Below the pieces are notes generated by a model. The model searched no databases. It was not told the DNA's origin and was given only the letters and a program-made list of their open reading frames with translations. From a virus, in IMG/VR virus record IMGVR_UViG_3300009430_000253, positions 1 to 33,117 of that record: a stretch of 33,117 bases of DNA; one strand, given 5' to 3'. How positions within the stretch are numbered: the stretch's first letter is position 1; the number at the start of each line of letters is the position of its first letter. The position numbers and the translations under genes were made by a program. Below, in pieces: positions 6,437 to 13,986 of the stretch.

Positions 6437-7843
6437 ATGACGCCAAACCTGCAGATCGAATATCGCGCGATCGATGCGCTGCTGCCGTACGCTAGAAATC
6501 CGCGCACGCATTCGCCGGCCCAGATTGCCAAGATCGCAGCCAGCATCGTGGAGTTTGGCTGGACGCAACCCATCCTGGTCGATGGCGACAACGGCATCAT
6601 TGCGGGCCACGGTCGATTGGCAGCCGCGCGCAAGCTGGAACTGGCCGAGGTCCCTGTCATTGAACTGGGGCACCTGACCAGTGCGCAAAAGCGCGCCTAC
6701 GTGATCGCCGACAACCGCCTGGCACTGGATGCTGGTTGGGACGACGAGCTGTTGGCGCTCGAACTGGCAGAGCTGTCTGAGGCAGGCTACGACCTGCAGC
6801 TCACAGGTTTCGACGATCACGAGTTGGCCCAGATGCTGGCCGAAATCGATGATTCGGATGGCCAAAGTCCTGAAGACGAACCAGGCAGCGATGAGGACGA
6901 TGAGATCCCCGAGCCACCCAAGCAGCCGATCTCCCGACCAGGGGACGTCTGGCAACTGGGCCCTCACCGCCTGATCTGTGGCGACGCCAGTGATCCCTCA
7001 GTGGTCGCCACCCTGATGCAGGGCGAGCAGGCCAGCCTGTGTTTCACCTCGCCGCCCTACGGCAACCAGCGCGACTACACCTCTGGCGGCATCGCCGACT
7101 GGGATGTCCTGATGCGCGGCGTGTTTGCGCAAGTGCCCATGGCCGCCGACGGTCAGGTGCTGGTCAATTTGGGTCTGATCCACCGCGACAACGAGTTCAT
7201 CCCGTATTGGGATCAGTGGCTGCAATGGATGCGCAGCCAAGGCTGGCGGCGCTTTGCCTGGTACGTCTGGGACCAGGGGCCAGGGATGCCCGGCGACTGG
7301 CAAGGACGTCTCGCACCGAGCTTCGAATTCATCTTCCACTTCAACCGGCAGACCCGCAAACCCAACAAGACGGTGCCCTGCAAGTTCGCTGGTCAGGAGA
7401 CCCACCTGCGTGCCGATGGCTCCTCGACCGCGATGCGTGGCAAGGACGGCCAGGTCAACGGCTGGAACGCCGCAGGTCAGCCGACCCAGGACCACCGCAT
7501 CCCCGACTCGGTCATCCGGGTCATGCGCCACAAGGGAAAGATCGGCAAGGACATTGATCATCCAGCCGTGTTTCCGGTGACGCTGCCGGTCGAGGTCATC
7601 GAGGCCTACACCGACGAGGCTGAGATCGTCTTCGAGCCTTTTGGCGGCAGCGGCACCACGCTGATGGCAGCCCATCGCACCGGACGCATCGGCCGTGCCG
7701 TCGAGATCGCGCCGGAGTACGTCGACGTGGCGCTGATCCGTTTCCAACAGAACTTCCCCGGTGTGCCAGTCACCCTGGCTGCCACAGGCGAGACCTTTGA
7801 GGCCATCGCCCAACAACGACGAAGCGAATCCACCCATGTCTGA
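6437..7843 (+). CDS. ParB-like domain / DNA methyltransferase fusion, SPPY type
   Basis: A 468-residue protein. Residues about 5-140 are a ParB/sulfiredoxin-like domain: LLPYARNPRTHSPAQIAKIA, then VDGDNGIIAGHGRLAAARKL and a VIADNRLALDAGWDDELL segment. An acidic Pro-rich linker follows. The C-terminal half is a methyltransferase with the catalytic SPPY at residues 205-208 and the AdoMet-binding EPFGGSGTT at about 400-408. SPPY suggests an N4-cytosine enzyme by family rule, though this is not certain. It would modify phage DNA, probably against host restriction; no restriction gene accompanies it. The start at 6437 matches the beginning of the conserved domain; upstream in-frame ATGs would translate the repeat region and hairpin. 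Confidence 0.85.
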   Translation: MTPNLQIEYRAIDALLPYARNPRTHSPAQIAKIAASIVEFGWTQPILVDGDNGIIAGHGRLAAARKLELAEVPVIELGHLTSAQKRAYVIADNRLALDAGWDDELLALELAELSEAGYDLQLTGFDDHELAQMLAEIDDSDGQSPEDEPGSDEDDEIPEPPKQPISRPGDVWQLGPHRLICGDASDPSVVATLMQGEQASLCFTSPPYGNQRDYTSGGIADWDVLMRGVFAQVPMAADGQVLVNLGLIHRDNEFIPYWDQWLQWMRSQGWRRFAWYVWDQGPGMPGDWQGRLAPSFEFIFHFNRQTRKPNKTVPCKFAGQETHLRADGSSTAMRGKDGQVNGWNAAGQPTQDHRIPDSVIRVMRHKGKIGKDIDHPAVFPVTLPVEVIEAYTDEAEIVFEPFGGSGTTLMAAHRTGRIGRAVEIAPEYVDVALIRFQQNFPGVPVTLAATGETFEAIAQQRRSESTHV

Positions 7844-9137
7844 ACCCTGGCTCTCCACACACATCGAGCGTTGGCTCACCGAAAAACTGGTGCCCTACGC
7901 CCGCAATGCCCGCACTCACTCCGAGGAGCAGGTGGCGCAGATTGCCGCCTCCATCGTCGAGTTCGGCTTCACCAATCCGATCCTGGCGGGGTCCGACGGC
8001 GTGATCGTTGCTGGTCATGGACGCCTGGCCGCCGCGCAAAAGCTGGGTCTGGACACCGTGCCGGTGGTCGTGCTCGATCACCTGACGCCGACCCAGCGGC
8101 GCGCGCTGATCATTGCGGACAACCGCATCGCAGAAAACGCCAGCTGGGACGACGCCATGCTGCGCATCGAACTGCAGTCCTTGCAAGAAGACGGCTTCAA
8201 CCTGGACATCACCGGATTTGACGCCGAAGCCTTGGCCGAGATCATGGCGGGCGAAGAGACCACGGTCGATGGCCAGACGGATGACGATGCGGTGCCCGAA
8301 GTGTCGGCCACTCCCATCTCCCGCCCGGGTGATGTTTGGGAGCTGGGCAATCACCGGCTGGTGTGCGGCGATGCCACGGACCCCAAGAGCTACGAGCTGC
8401 TGATGGCCGATGCCAAGGCAGACATGATCGTGACAGATCCGCCCTATAACGTGGACTACGCCAACAGCGCCAAGGACAAGATGCGCGGCAAAGACCGTCC
8501 GATCCTGAACGACAACCTTGGCGATGGCTTCTACGACTTTTTGCTGTCGGCAATGACTCCAATGTTGGCGCGCTGTAGCGGAGCCGTCTATGTGGCCATG
8601 TCCTCCAGCGAACTCGATACGCTGCAGTCTGCATTCCGGGCTGCCGGTGGCAAGTGGTCCACCTTCATCATCTGGGCCAAGAACACTTTCACGCTTGGCC
8701 GCGCTGACTACCAGCGCCAGTACGAGCCCATCCTCTACGGCTGGCCCGAAGGAGAGAACCGCCACTGGTGCGGTGACCGCGACCAGGGCGATGTGTGGAA
8801 CATCAAGAAGCCACAGAAAAACGACCTGCACCCGACCATGAAGCCGGTGGAATTGGTCGAGCGTGCGATCCGCAATTCCAGCCGTCCAGGCGACATCGTG
8901 CTGGACCCGTTTGGCGGTTCGGGCACCACCCTCATCGCCGCAGAAAAAACCGGCCGCATCGGCTGGCTGATCGAACTCGATCCCAAGTACGTCGATGTGA
9001 TCGTGCGCCGCTGGCAAGATTGGACGGGGCAACGTACAGTACGCAAATCCGATGGTGTGGCCTTTGATGATCTGCTTGAACAGGCGACCCTGACGTCCAA
9101 AGTCCACGCCACAGCTGTAGGTGACCATGATCGTTGA
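7836..9137 (+). CDS. ParB-like domain / DNA methyltransferase fusion, DPPY type
   Basis: A 433-residue protein with the same architecture as its upstream neighbour: a ParB-like domain at about residues 17-150 (LVPYARNARTHSEEQVAQIA, then VIVAGHGRLAAAQKL and IIADNRIAENASWDD), then a methyltransferase with DPPY at 201-204 and DPFGGSGTT at 357-365, plus an LHPTMKPVEL motif typical of beta-class N6-adenine (or N4-cytosine) enzymes. The N-terminal domains of the two proteins are obviously homologous, the catalytic halves much less so, apart from the C-terminal FGGSGTT region. The ATG at 7836 overlaps the upstream stop by eight bases. Two enzymes with different motifs suggest two target sequences or two modified bases. 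No endonuclease partner is present. Confidence 0.87.
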   Translation: MSEPWLSTHIERWLTEKLVPYARNARTHSEEQVAQIAASIVEFGFTNPILAGSDGVIVAGHGRLAAAQKLGLDTVPVVVLDHLTPTQRRALIIADNRIAENASWDDAMLRIELQSLQEDGFNLDITGFDAEALAEIMAGEETTVDGQTDDDAVPEVSATPISRPGDVWELGNHRLVCGDATDPKSYELLMADAKADMIVTDPPYNVDYANSAKDKMRGKDRPILNDNLGDGFYDFLLSAMTPMLARCSGAVYVAMSSSELDTLQSAFRAAGGKWSTFIIWAKNTFTLGRADYQRQYEPILYGWPEGENRHWCGDRDQGDVWNIKKPQKNDLHPTMKPVELVERAIRNSSRPGDIVLDPFGGSGTTLIAAEKTGRIGWLIELDPKYVDVIVRRWQDWTGQRTVRKSDGVAFDDLLEQATLTSKVHATAVGDHDR

Positions 9138-9525
9138 TGTAATTGACCGCGAACGCAAGCTTCTTCGTCAACGCGATGAGGCCATGATGGCTTTGCGTGC
9201 TGCGGGCAAGTCATATGCCGACATCGCACGGGAATTTGGCATGAGTCTGGAAAACGTCAGGAAGCGAATTCAGTACACCCAACGGCAACAGCAAATGGAG
9301 CGGAGTACCAATCCATTCGAAAAAATACTGCCGACTACCGCCCGCATCTTGAAGTTGTCAGAGCTGAACACAGTACAACAAGTGGTCGAGCGATATTTCG
9401 CTCAAGAGCTACTGACGATTCACGGGTTCGGGTTCAAGGCTTTGCGCGACGTTGAGAAGCACTTTGTTCCTGGCTACCGCTACCAACGCGGCATCGGGAT
9501 CACTCAGACAACGACTCTTGCATGA
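9127..9525 (+). CDS. HTH protein with RNA polymerase alpha-CTD-like segment
   Basis: A 132-residue protein. Residues about 15-50 form a sigma region 4-like helix-turn-helix (MALRAAGKSYADIAREFGMS followed by NVRKRIQ). Residues about 65-115 resemble the helix-hairpin-helix of the RNA polymerase alpha C-terminal domain: ILKLSELNTVQQVVERY, then ELLTIHGFGFKALRDVEKHF. Alpha-CTD-like modules contact DNA or polymerase, so a transcription activator is a reasonable guess; that is inference. I prefer the ATG at 9127, five bases after AGGTG, over the in-frame GTG at 9121. It overlaps the methyltransferase end by 11 bases. The gene has visibly lower G+C than its neighbours, a sign of separate origin. Its last 26 bases overlap the end of the opposing gene. 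Confidence 0.65.
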   Translation: MIVDVIDRERKLLRQRDEAMMALRAAGKSYADIAREFGMSLENVRKRIQYTQRQQQMERSTNPFEKILPTTARILKLSELNTVQQVVERYFAQELLTIHGFGFKALRDVEKHFVPGYRYQRGIGITQTTTLA

Positions 9526-9868
9526 TCTCGCAGTGAATCACAAAGCCGATCAAATAGGGAATCCCTTTTGGGATGCCATATTGCTTGCTGGTCAGGCGAC
9601 CGATGGTCCATCCCATCCAGCGTTGGGTGGCCTGCTCGATGGCATCCTGGAGTTTTGCCCCGGCGAAAAACCCATTGTGCACATCGTCAGCAAAGTGGCG
9701 TCCGTGGCGGCTGTCCAAAAATGCGCAAACCGATTCGAGGGGCTGGTTGGTGGCGTCCGAAATCGCCGTCATGGCGATGGGCCAGGCGGCCTCGGCCTGG
9801 TCTTGCATCGTGCCCCAGTAGCCCCAATCCGTGACGGTGGGGGCGGGAATCTGTTTTCTGGTGTTCAT
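9500..9868 (-). CDS. Unknown protein, last gene of the minus-strand cassette
   Basis: A 122-residue protein I do not recognise. It is rich in aromatic residues near the N-terminus (VTDWGYWGTM), has a helical middle with CAFLDSRHGRHFADDV, and a C-terminal WMGWTIGR then GIPYLIGFVIHCE hydrophobic segment. The ATG at 9868 starts a NTRKQIPAP leader; a longer frame upstream lacks a ribosome site. An AAAGG lies about 12 bases upstream of the ATG. Coding is supported by its amino-acid composition and by the lack of a sensible product on the other strand. It is tail-to-tail with the HTH protein gene, with 26 shared bases. No signal peptide is visible. Confidence 0.6.
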   Translation of the reverse strand: MNTRKQIPAPTVTDWGYWGTMQDQAEAAWPIAMTAISDATNQPLESVCAFLDSRHGRHFADDVHNGFFAGAKLQDAIEQATQRWMGWTIGRLTSKQYGIPKGIPYLIGFVIHCEIMQESLSE

Positions 9869-9974
9869 GGGGTTCTGCCTTTTGTGGATCGTTGCGATAC
9901 CCTTAGTAACGCGCTCTTCAATCAAAAAGCCAAGGTCCTGAACGAAGAAGATTCACACCGTGGCCGTGGCACCA

Positions 9975-10334
9975 CTACCCCATCTTGGCAACGTACCTCG
10001 GGTAGTCCCCGCCAGATGGGTCGATGAACAAATAGGGTCGACCAGGGGCGTGGACTTCCACGCACAGGCGGCCTTGCATGAAATAGCCGCCCTTGCCTTT
10101 GAGCCAGTCACGTGACTTGTAGAGGTTCATGGAAAAGCCATCGAACTCCTCCGGCGTCATGGTCTTGGTTTCCGTGACGTAAACCACGTCGTTGCCACTG
10201 GCCGCAATGTCGTTGATGTCTGTGGGCTTGCGTCCAAAGGGCAAACGGATGCTCAATTCTTCAACCTGCACCTGCTGACCATCGAACATGATGGTCAGGG
10301 GTTTGCGATCAATTGTGATGGTCATTGTTTTCAT
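9975..10334 (-). CDS. Unknown protein in minus-strand cassette
   Basis: A 119-residue protein starting with MKTMTITIDRKPLTI, then a strand-rich N-terminal half (QVQVEELSIRLPFG) and a DVVYVTETKTMTPEEFDGF segment, ending with PYLFIDPSGGDYPRYV. I do not recognise a named family. The ATG at 10334 is chosen because a good AGGAG lies about ten bases upstream; the much longer open frame beyond it is the antisense-like extension through the DUF3489 gene. The spacing to the upstream gene is only 14 bases, so the two are probably on one transcript. The alternating hydrophobic pattern suggests a small beta-sheet protein; no function can be given. Confidence 0.65.
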   Translation of the reverse strand: MKTMTITIDRKPLTIMFDGQQVQVEELSIRLPFGRKPTDINDIAASGNDVVYVTETKTMTPEEFDGFSMNLYKSRDWLKGKGGYFMQGRLCVEVHAPGRPYLFIDPSGGDYPRYVAKMG

Positions 10335-10348
10335 ATCCTGGCTCCTGT

Positions 10349-10828
10349 TCAGGCGACGCGGTAAATCCGCTGTCCACCAGCCTCCTTCGTCGAGGTGATC
10401 TCCAGGCCGAGTTTCTTTTTGAAGGCGCCGGCAAACGTCCCTCTCACTGTGTGCTGCATCCATCCGGTGGCCTCGCAGATCTGCGCGATGGTGGCACCTT
10501 CGGGGCGCTTGAGCATGACAATCACCTGCGCTTGTTTGCTGTTGTCTCGGGTCCGTGGCTTGGACTGCTGTGCAGCTTCGATGGCCGTATCCAGATGTTG
10601 GACGTTCAAGGGTGCCTTGCAAGGTACGCCCAGCGCGTCATAGCCCTCGGCGGCCAGGAACCAATCCTTGCCGTCATAGGTGATCAGACCGCGTTTGAAC
10701 AAACCATCGATCACCTTCTGGCGGGCGCCGCCCTTGATGTTGTCAGGGAACCATTCGATCTTGCCTTCGGTGTGCCGATGGGCGTGATCCAGGATGGCGT
10801 GCTGGGCGGGTGTGAGTTGGGTGGTCAT
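10349..10828 (-). CDS. DUF3489-type winged-helix protein
   Basis: A 159-residue protein of the DUF3489 type. The N-terminal half reads TPAQHAILDHAHRHTEGKI and then GLFKRGLITYDGKDWFLAAEGYDALG, a winged-helix-like unit. The C-terminal half holds the DUF3489 signature: VIVMLKRPEGATIAQICEAT, then a W-x-HTVRG turn and FKKKLGLEITSTKE, followed by an IYRV end. It therefore looks like two tandem winged helices joined by a basic linker, a likely DNA-binding regulator. Start at 10828 has AAGGA seven bases upstream. The protein family is widespread in proteobacteria and phages but has no established biochemical role that I know of. Confidence 0.8.
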   Translation of the reverse strand: MTTQLTPAQHAILDHAHRHTEGKIEWFPDNIKGGARQKVIDGLFKRGLITYDGKDWFLAAEGYDALGVPCKAPLNVQHLDTAIEAAQQSKPRTRDNSKQAQVIVMLKRPEGATIAQICEATGWMQHTVRGTFAGAFKKKLGLEITSTKEAGGQRIYRVA

Positions 10829-10838
10829 GTTGATCCTT

Positions 10839-11048
10839 TCAGGTGCGGTTTGTTTGAGTGGGGGATTGCGTTGTTGCCATACGGCCTGCTTCAAAGGCTG
10901 CTTGCAGGGCGCTTTTGACAGCCCAGACGCTGACCTCATGAAAGTCGAGGCGGTCGCTCATTTGGGTTTCCAGGGTCTGGATGAAAAGGTGATCGAGGGC
11001 GATCTTTTCAAGCTGGTCTTGGTTGTGCTGGGTGTTTTGTTTCTTCAT
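10839..11048 (-). CDS. DUF6900-type small protein
   Basis: A 69-residue protein with LEKIALDHLFIQTLETQMSD followed by LDFHEVSVWAVKSALQAAFEAG, the pattern of DUF6900. Start at 11048 with AAAGG eight bases upstream. It is the first gene of the minus-strand cassette, so any promoter should lie in 11049-11207; I could not pick a convincing -35/-10 pair there. Mostly helical, no membrane segment, function unknown. The co-occurrence of this type with DUF3489 proteins in prophages is my recollection and not something the sequence shows. Confidence 0.75.
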   Translation of the reverse strand: MKKQNTQHNQDQLEKIALDHLFIQTLETQMSDRLDFHEVSVWAVKSALQAAFEAGRMATTQSPTQTNRT

Positions 11049-11207
11049 CGTCTTGGCCTTTCGATTGCCTGTTGTGTTGAGGACGATGTGATTGACGCGC
11101 TGTTCGCAACCGAAGCCAAGCTCTTTCTTATCCCGGGTGATTCACTCGCCTTTGCATGACAACCAGCATTCCGGAGGCCACCCACTTGCATTGAGTAGAT
11201 CAACACC
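11049..11207. promoter_or_regulatory. Divergent intergenic region between minus-strand cassette and packaging operon
   Basis: The 159 bases separate DUF6900 (minus) from the small terminase (plus). It is the only divergent junction in the window and therefore must carry, or be read through from, start signals for both sides. I saw no convincing sigma-70 -35/-10 pair, no long palindrome, and no coding frame with a ribosome site. The base composition is a little lower in G+C than the flanking genes. A phage-specific activator such as the HTH/alpha-CTD-like protein encoded nearby could be needed here; that is speculation. The packaging site cos, if this phage uses one, would also commonly lie just before the small terminase gene. 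Confidence 0.4.
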
Positions 11208-11789
11208 ATGGGACTGTCCATTCGCGCCTACGCGCGCCACCGAGGCGTGTCGCACGTGGCCGTCAAGAAAGCCATCGACACCGGACGCATCAGCCAGTTG
11301 CCGGACGGCACCATCGATCAGGTGGTGGCCGATGCCCAGTGGGCGGCCAACACCACGCCGACGCGGCGGTCGGTGGGCGATGTCGCCAGTGACAAGCCTG
11401 CCCCGCAGGTTTCCGCCCCTGGCCGCGAGGCTCCGCAGGCTTCCGCAAAGGTTGTGCGTGACGCGCCAGAGCCACCCACCCCGGCGCTGTCATCGGGTGG
11501 CACTTCGCTGCTGCAGGCCCGCACCGTCAACGAGGTGGTCAAGGCGCAAACGAACAAGGTGCGCCTGGCCCGATTGAAGGGCGAACTGGTCGATCGCTCA
11601 CAGGCCGTGGCCCATGTGTTCAAGCTGGCCCGGGCCGAGCGCGATGCCTGGTTGAACTGGCCGGCGCGCATCTCTTCGCAGATGGCCGCAGGGCTGGGTG
11701 TCGATCCGCATGCCTTGCATGTGGCGCTCGACGCCGCCGTGCGCCAGCTACTGCAGGACCTGGGCGACTTGCAGGCCAAGGTGGATTGA
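11208..11789 (+). CDS. Terminase small subunit (Nu1-like)
   Basis: A 193-residue protein. The N-terminus (LSIRAYARHRGVSHVAVKKAID) is a winged-helix DNA-binding domain like lambda Nu1 and would bind the packaging start site on phage DNA. A Pro/Ala-rich linker covers residues about 50-100. The C-terminal half (VRLARLKGELVDRSQAVAHVFKL, then RDAWLNWPARIS and VDPHALHVALD) matches the oligomerisation region seen in small terminases annotated as elements of external origin. It sits directly before the large subunit, with its stop sharing one base with the next ATG. The gene is divergent from the minus-strand cassette, and 11049-11207 must hold any start signals for both. Confidence 0.83.
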   Translation: MGLSIRAYARHRGVSHVAVKKAIDTGRISQLPDGTIDQVVADAQWAANTTPTRRSVGDVASDKPAPQVSAPGREAPQASAKVVRDAPEPPTPALSSGGTSLLQARTVNEVVKAQTNKVRLARLKGELVDRSQAVAHVFKLARAERDAWLNWPARISSQMAAGLGVDPHALHVALDAAVRQLLQDLGDLQAKVD

Positions 11790-13765
11790 TGATGGAAGAG
11801 CTTTACTACGAAGGCTGGGACGCCATCGAGCGTGCCTGGCGCGAAGGCCTGACGCCCGATCCACTGCTCACCGTGTCCGAATGGGCCGACAAGCATCGGG
11901 TGCTCTCCAGCAAGGCCGCCTCAGAACCTGGCCGCTGGCGCACCAGTCGCACGCCCTACCTGCGCGAGATCATGGATTGCCTGTCACCCATGTCGCCGAT
12001 CGAGCGGGTGGTGTTCATGAAAGGCGCCCAGGTGGGCGGCACGGAGCTGGGACTGAACTGGGTGGGTTACGTGATCCATCACGCCCCGGGTCCGATGATG
12101 GCGGTGTGGCCCACGGTCGAGATGGCCAAGCGCGCGTCCAAGCAGCGCATCGACGCGCTCATCGAGGAAAGCCCCGCCATCCAGGAGCGCATTGCCCGGG
12201 CCCGCAGCCGCGACTCCGGCAACACGATTCTCGCCAAGGAGTTCCACGGTGGTGTTCTGGTGATGACTGGTGCCAACAGCGCGGTGGGATTGCGCTCGAT
12301 GCCGGTGCGCTACCTGTTTCTGGACGAGGTCGATGGCTACCCGCTGGATGTGGAAGGCGAAGGCGATGCGATCTCGCTGGCCGAAGCCCGCACCCGCACC
12401 TTTGCCCGACGCAAGATCCTGATCGTCTCGACCCCGACGATTGCCGGGGCCAGTGCGGTGGAGCGCGAGTTCGAAGCATCGGACCAGCGCCGCTACTTTG
12501 TGCCGTGCCCGCATTGCGATCACCGCCAGTGGCTGCGGTTTGAGCAACTGCGCTGGGAGCGCGGCCAGCCGGAAACGGCGGCCTACATCTGCGAGTCCTG
12601 CAGCCAGCCGATCGCTGAGCACCACAAGACCTGGATGCTGGAAAACGGCCAGTGGCAGGCCTGCGCACCAGAACAAGCCGGGCGCACGGCGGGGTTTCAC
12701 CTCTCCAGCCTGTACAGCCCGGTGGGCTGGCGCAGCTGGATCGAGATTGCCCGCGCTTGGGAGTCGGCCGCGATGTCGGATTCCCGATCGGCCTCGGCCA
12801 TCAAGACCTTCAAGAACACCGAACTGGGTGAGACCTGGGTCGAGGAAGGCGAAGTGCCGGATTGGCAACGGTTGCTCGAGCGCCGAGAGGATTACCGAAT
12901 TGGCTCTGTGCCCGTGGGAGGCTTGCTGCTCACTGCGGGTGCCGACGTCCAGAAGGACCGCATCGAAGTGTCGGTCTGGGGCTTCGGTCGCGGCAAGGAA
13001 TCCTGGCTTGTTGAACACCGGGTGCTGATGGGCGACACGGCGCGAACCGAAGTTTGGTCATCACTGGCCAAGCTGATGGGCGAGACCTGGACCCACAGCA
13101 GTGGCTGTCAACTGAGTCTGGCGCGCCTAGCGCTGGACACCGGTTACGCCACCCAGGAAGCCTATGCCTTTGTGCGGAGCGTCCGTGACACACGACTCAT
13201 GCCGATTAAGGGCATTGCTGGGGGTGCGGCGCTGATCGGCATCCCCACTGCGGTGGATGCCACGGCCAGTGGCAAGAAGCTGCGCCGGGGCATCAAGGTG
13301 TTCCCGGTCGCTGGCGGCATCGCCAAGCTGGAGTTCTACAACAACCTGCGCAAGAGCGCAGAGGTGGCTGAAGACGGCATCACGCCGATCTATCCGGCTG
13401 GCTTCGTGCACCTGCCCAAGGTCGATGCGGAATATCTGCAGCAACTGTGTGCCGAGCAGCTGATCACCCGGCGCGACCGCAACGGCTTTGCCCACCGTGA
13501 GTGGCAAAAGATGCGCGAGCGCAATGAGGCCTTGGACTGCTACGTCTACGCCCGCGCGGCGGCAGCGGCAGCAGGCCTGGACCGGTTCGAAGACCGGCAC
13601 TGGCTCGAATTGGAAAAACAAATCGGCACCGACCCTCCGGTCGTTGCCAAGCAAATCACAACCCCCGAGGTCACCCGAGAACAGCAATTCGACGGTGGCT
13701 TCAGCACTTCTGGCAGCACGCCAGCGCCCGCTCGGCGCGTGGTGCGCAGCCGATGGATGACTTGA
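11789..13765 (+). CDS. Terminase large subunit, GpA family
   Basis: A 658-residue packaging motor. The ATPase part has a deviant Walker A at residues 77-85 (MKGAQVGGT, as in lambda gpA) and a Walker B at 175-182 (YLFLDEVD). Two cysteine pairs at 240/243 and 268/271 form the zinc-ribbon-like insert typical of GpA terminases. The nuclease half follows, with Asp residues in TAGADVQKDRIEV and LALDTGYAT segments. It cuts concatemeric DNA at cos sites and drives it into the prohead together with the small subunit. I chose the first ATG of an ATGATG pair, overlapping the upstream stop by one base; an in-frame TTG just upstream is less likely. Membership of this family suggests cos-type packaging, though no cos site is identified here. 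Confidence 0.93.
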   Translation: MMEELYYEGWDAIERAWREGLTPDPLLTVSEWADKHRVLSSKAASEPGRWRTSRTPYLREIMDCLSPMSPIERVVFMKGAQVGGTELGLNWVGYVIHHAPGPMMAVWPTVEMAKRASKQRIDALIEESPAIQERIARARSRDSGNTILAKEFHGGVLVMTGANSAVGLRSMPVRYLFLDEVDGYPLDVEGEGDAISLAEARTRTFARRKILIVSTPTIAGASAVEREFEASDQRRYFVPCPHCDHRQWLRFEQLRWERGQPETAAYICESCSQPIAEHHKTWMLENGQWQACAPEQAGRTAGFHLSSLYSPVGWRSWIEIARAWESAAMSDSRSASAIKTFKNTELGETWVEEGEVPDWQRLLERREDYRIGSVPVGGLLLTAGADVQKDRIEVSVWGFGRGKESWLVEHRVLMGDTARTEVWSSLAKLMGETWTHSSGCQLSLARLALDTGYATQEAYAFVRSVRDTRLMPIKGIAGGAALIGIPTAVDATASGKKLRRGIKVFPVAGGIAKLEFYNNLRKSAEVAEDGITPIYPAGFVHLPKVDAEYLQQLCAEQLITRRDRNGFAHREWQKMRERNEALDCYVYARAAAAAAGLDRFEDRHWLELEKQIGTDPPVVAKQITTPEVTREQQFDGGFSTSGSTPAPARRVVRSRWMT

Positions 13766-13779
13766 GTGAACAAATAAGC

Positions 13780-13986
13780 ATGACCTACACACCAGAACAC
13801 TTGCACGCCTTACGCGAAGCCCTGGCCAGCGGCGAACACCGCGTGACCTACGATGGAAAAAGCATCGAGTACCGCAGCGTGGCCGATCTGAAGGCCGCGA
13901 TTGCCGAGGTCGAAGCCACCATGGCTCGTCAATCTGGCGCACCCAAATCGCGCCAGATCTGTGTCAACACGAGCAAGGCACTCTGA
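13780..13986 (+). CDS. gpW-like head-tail joining protein
   Basis: A 68-residue protein with the gpW pattern: an N-terminal helix (TPEHLHALREALASG), a short hairpin (HRVTYDGKSIEYRSV) and a second helix (ADLKAAIAEVEATMA). Lambda gpW binds the portal and lets the tail attach. I start at the ATG of 13780, which gives the N-terminus usual for the family; another in-frame ATG at 13753 lies inside the terminase end. The ribosome site is weak (GAG about 12 bases upstream), so coupling to terminase translation is likely. The stop overlaps the portal ATG. The C-terminal tail with Cys is slightly longer than in lambda. Confidence 0.82.
   Translation: MTYTPEHLHALREALASGEHRVTYDGKSIEYRSVADLKAAIAEVEATMARQSGAPKSRQICVNTSKAL

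Noticed and set aside
7770-9158. Minus-strand frame of 462 codons opposite the second methyltransferase
   Set aside because: Product lacks recognisable motifs and is a codon-bias shadow of the plus-strand enzyme with DPPY and FGGSGTT.
10325-10918. Plus-strand frames across the minus-strand cassette
   Set aside because: Products have no family marks and poor codon use, while the minus-strand frames carry ribosome sites, tight spacing and the DUF3489 signature.
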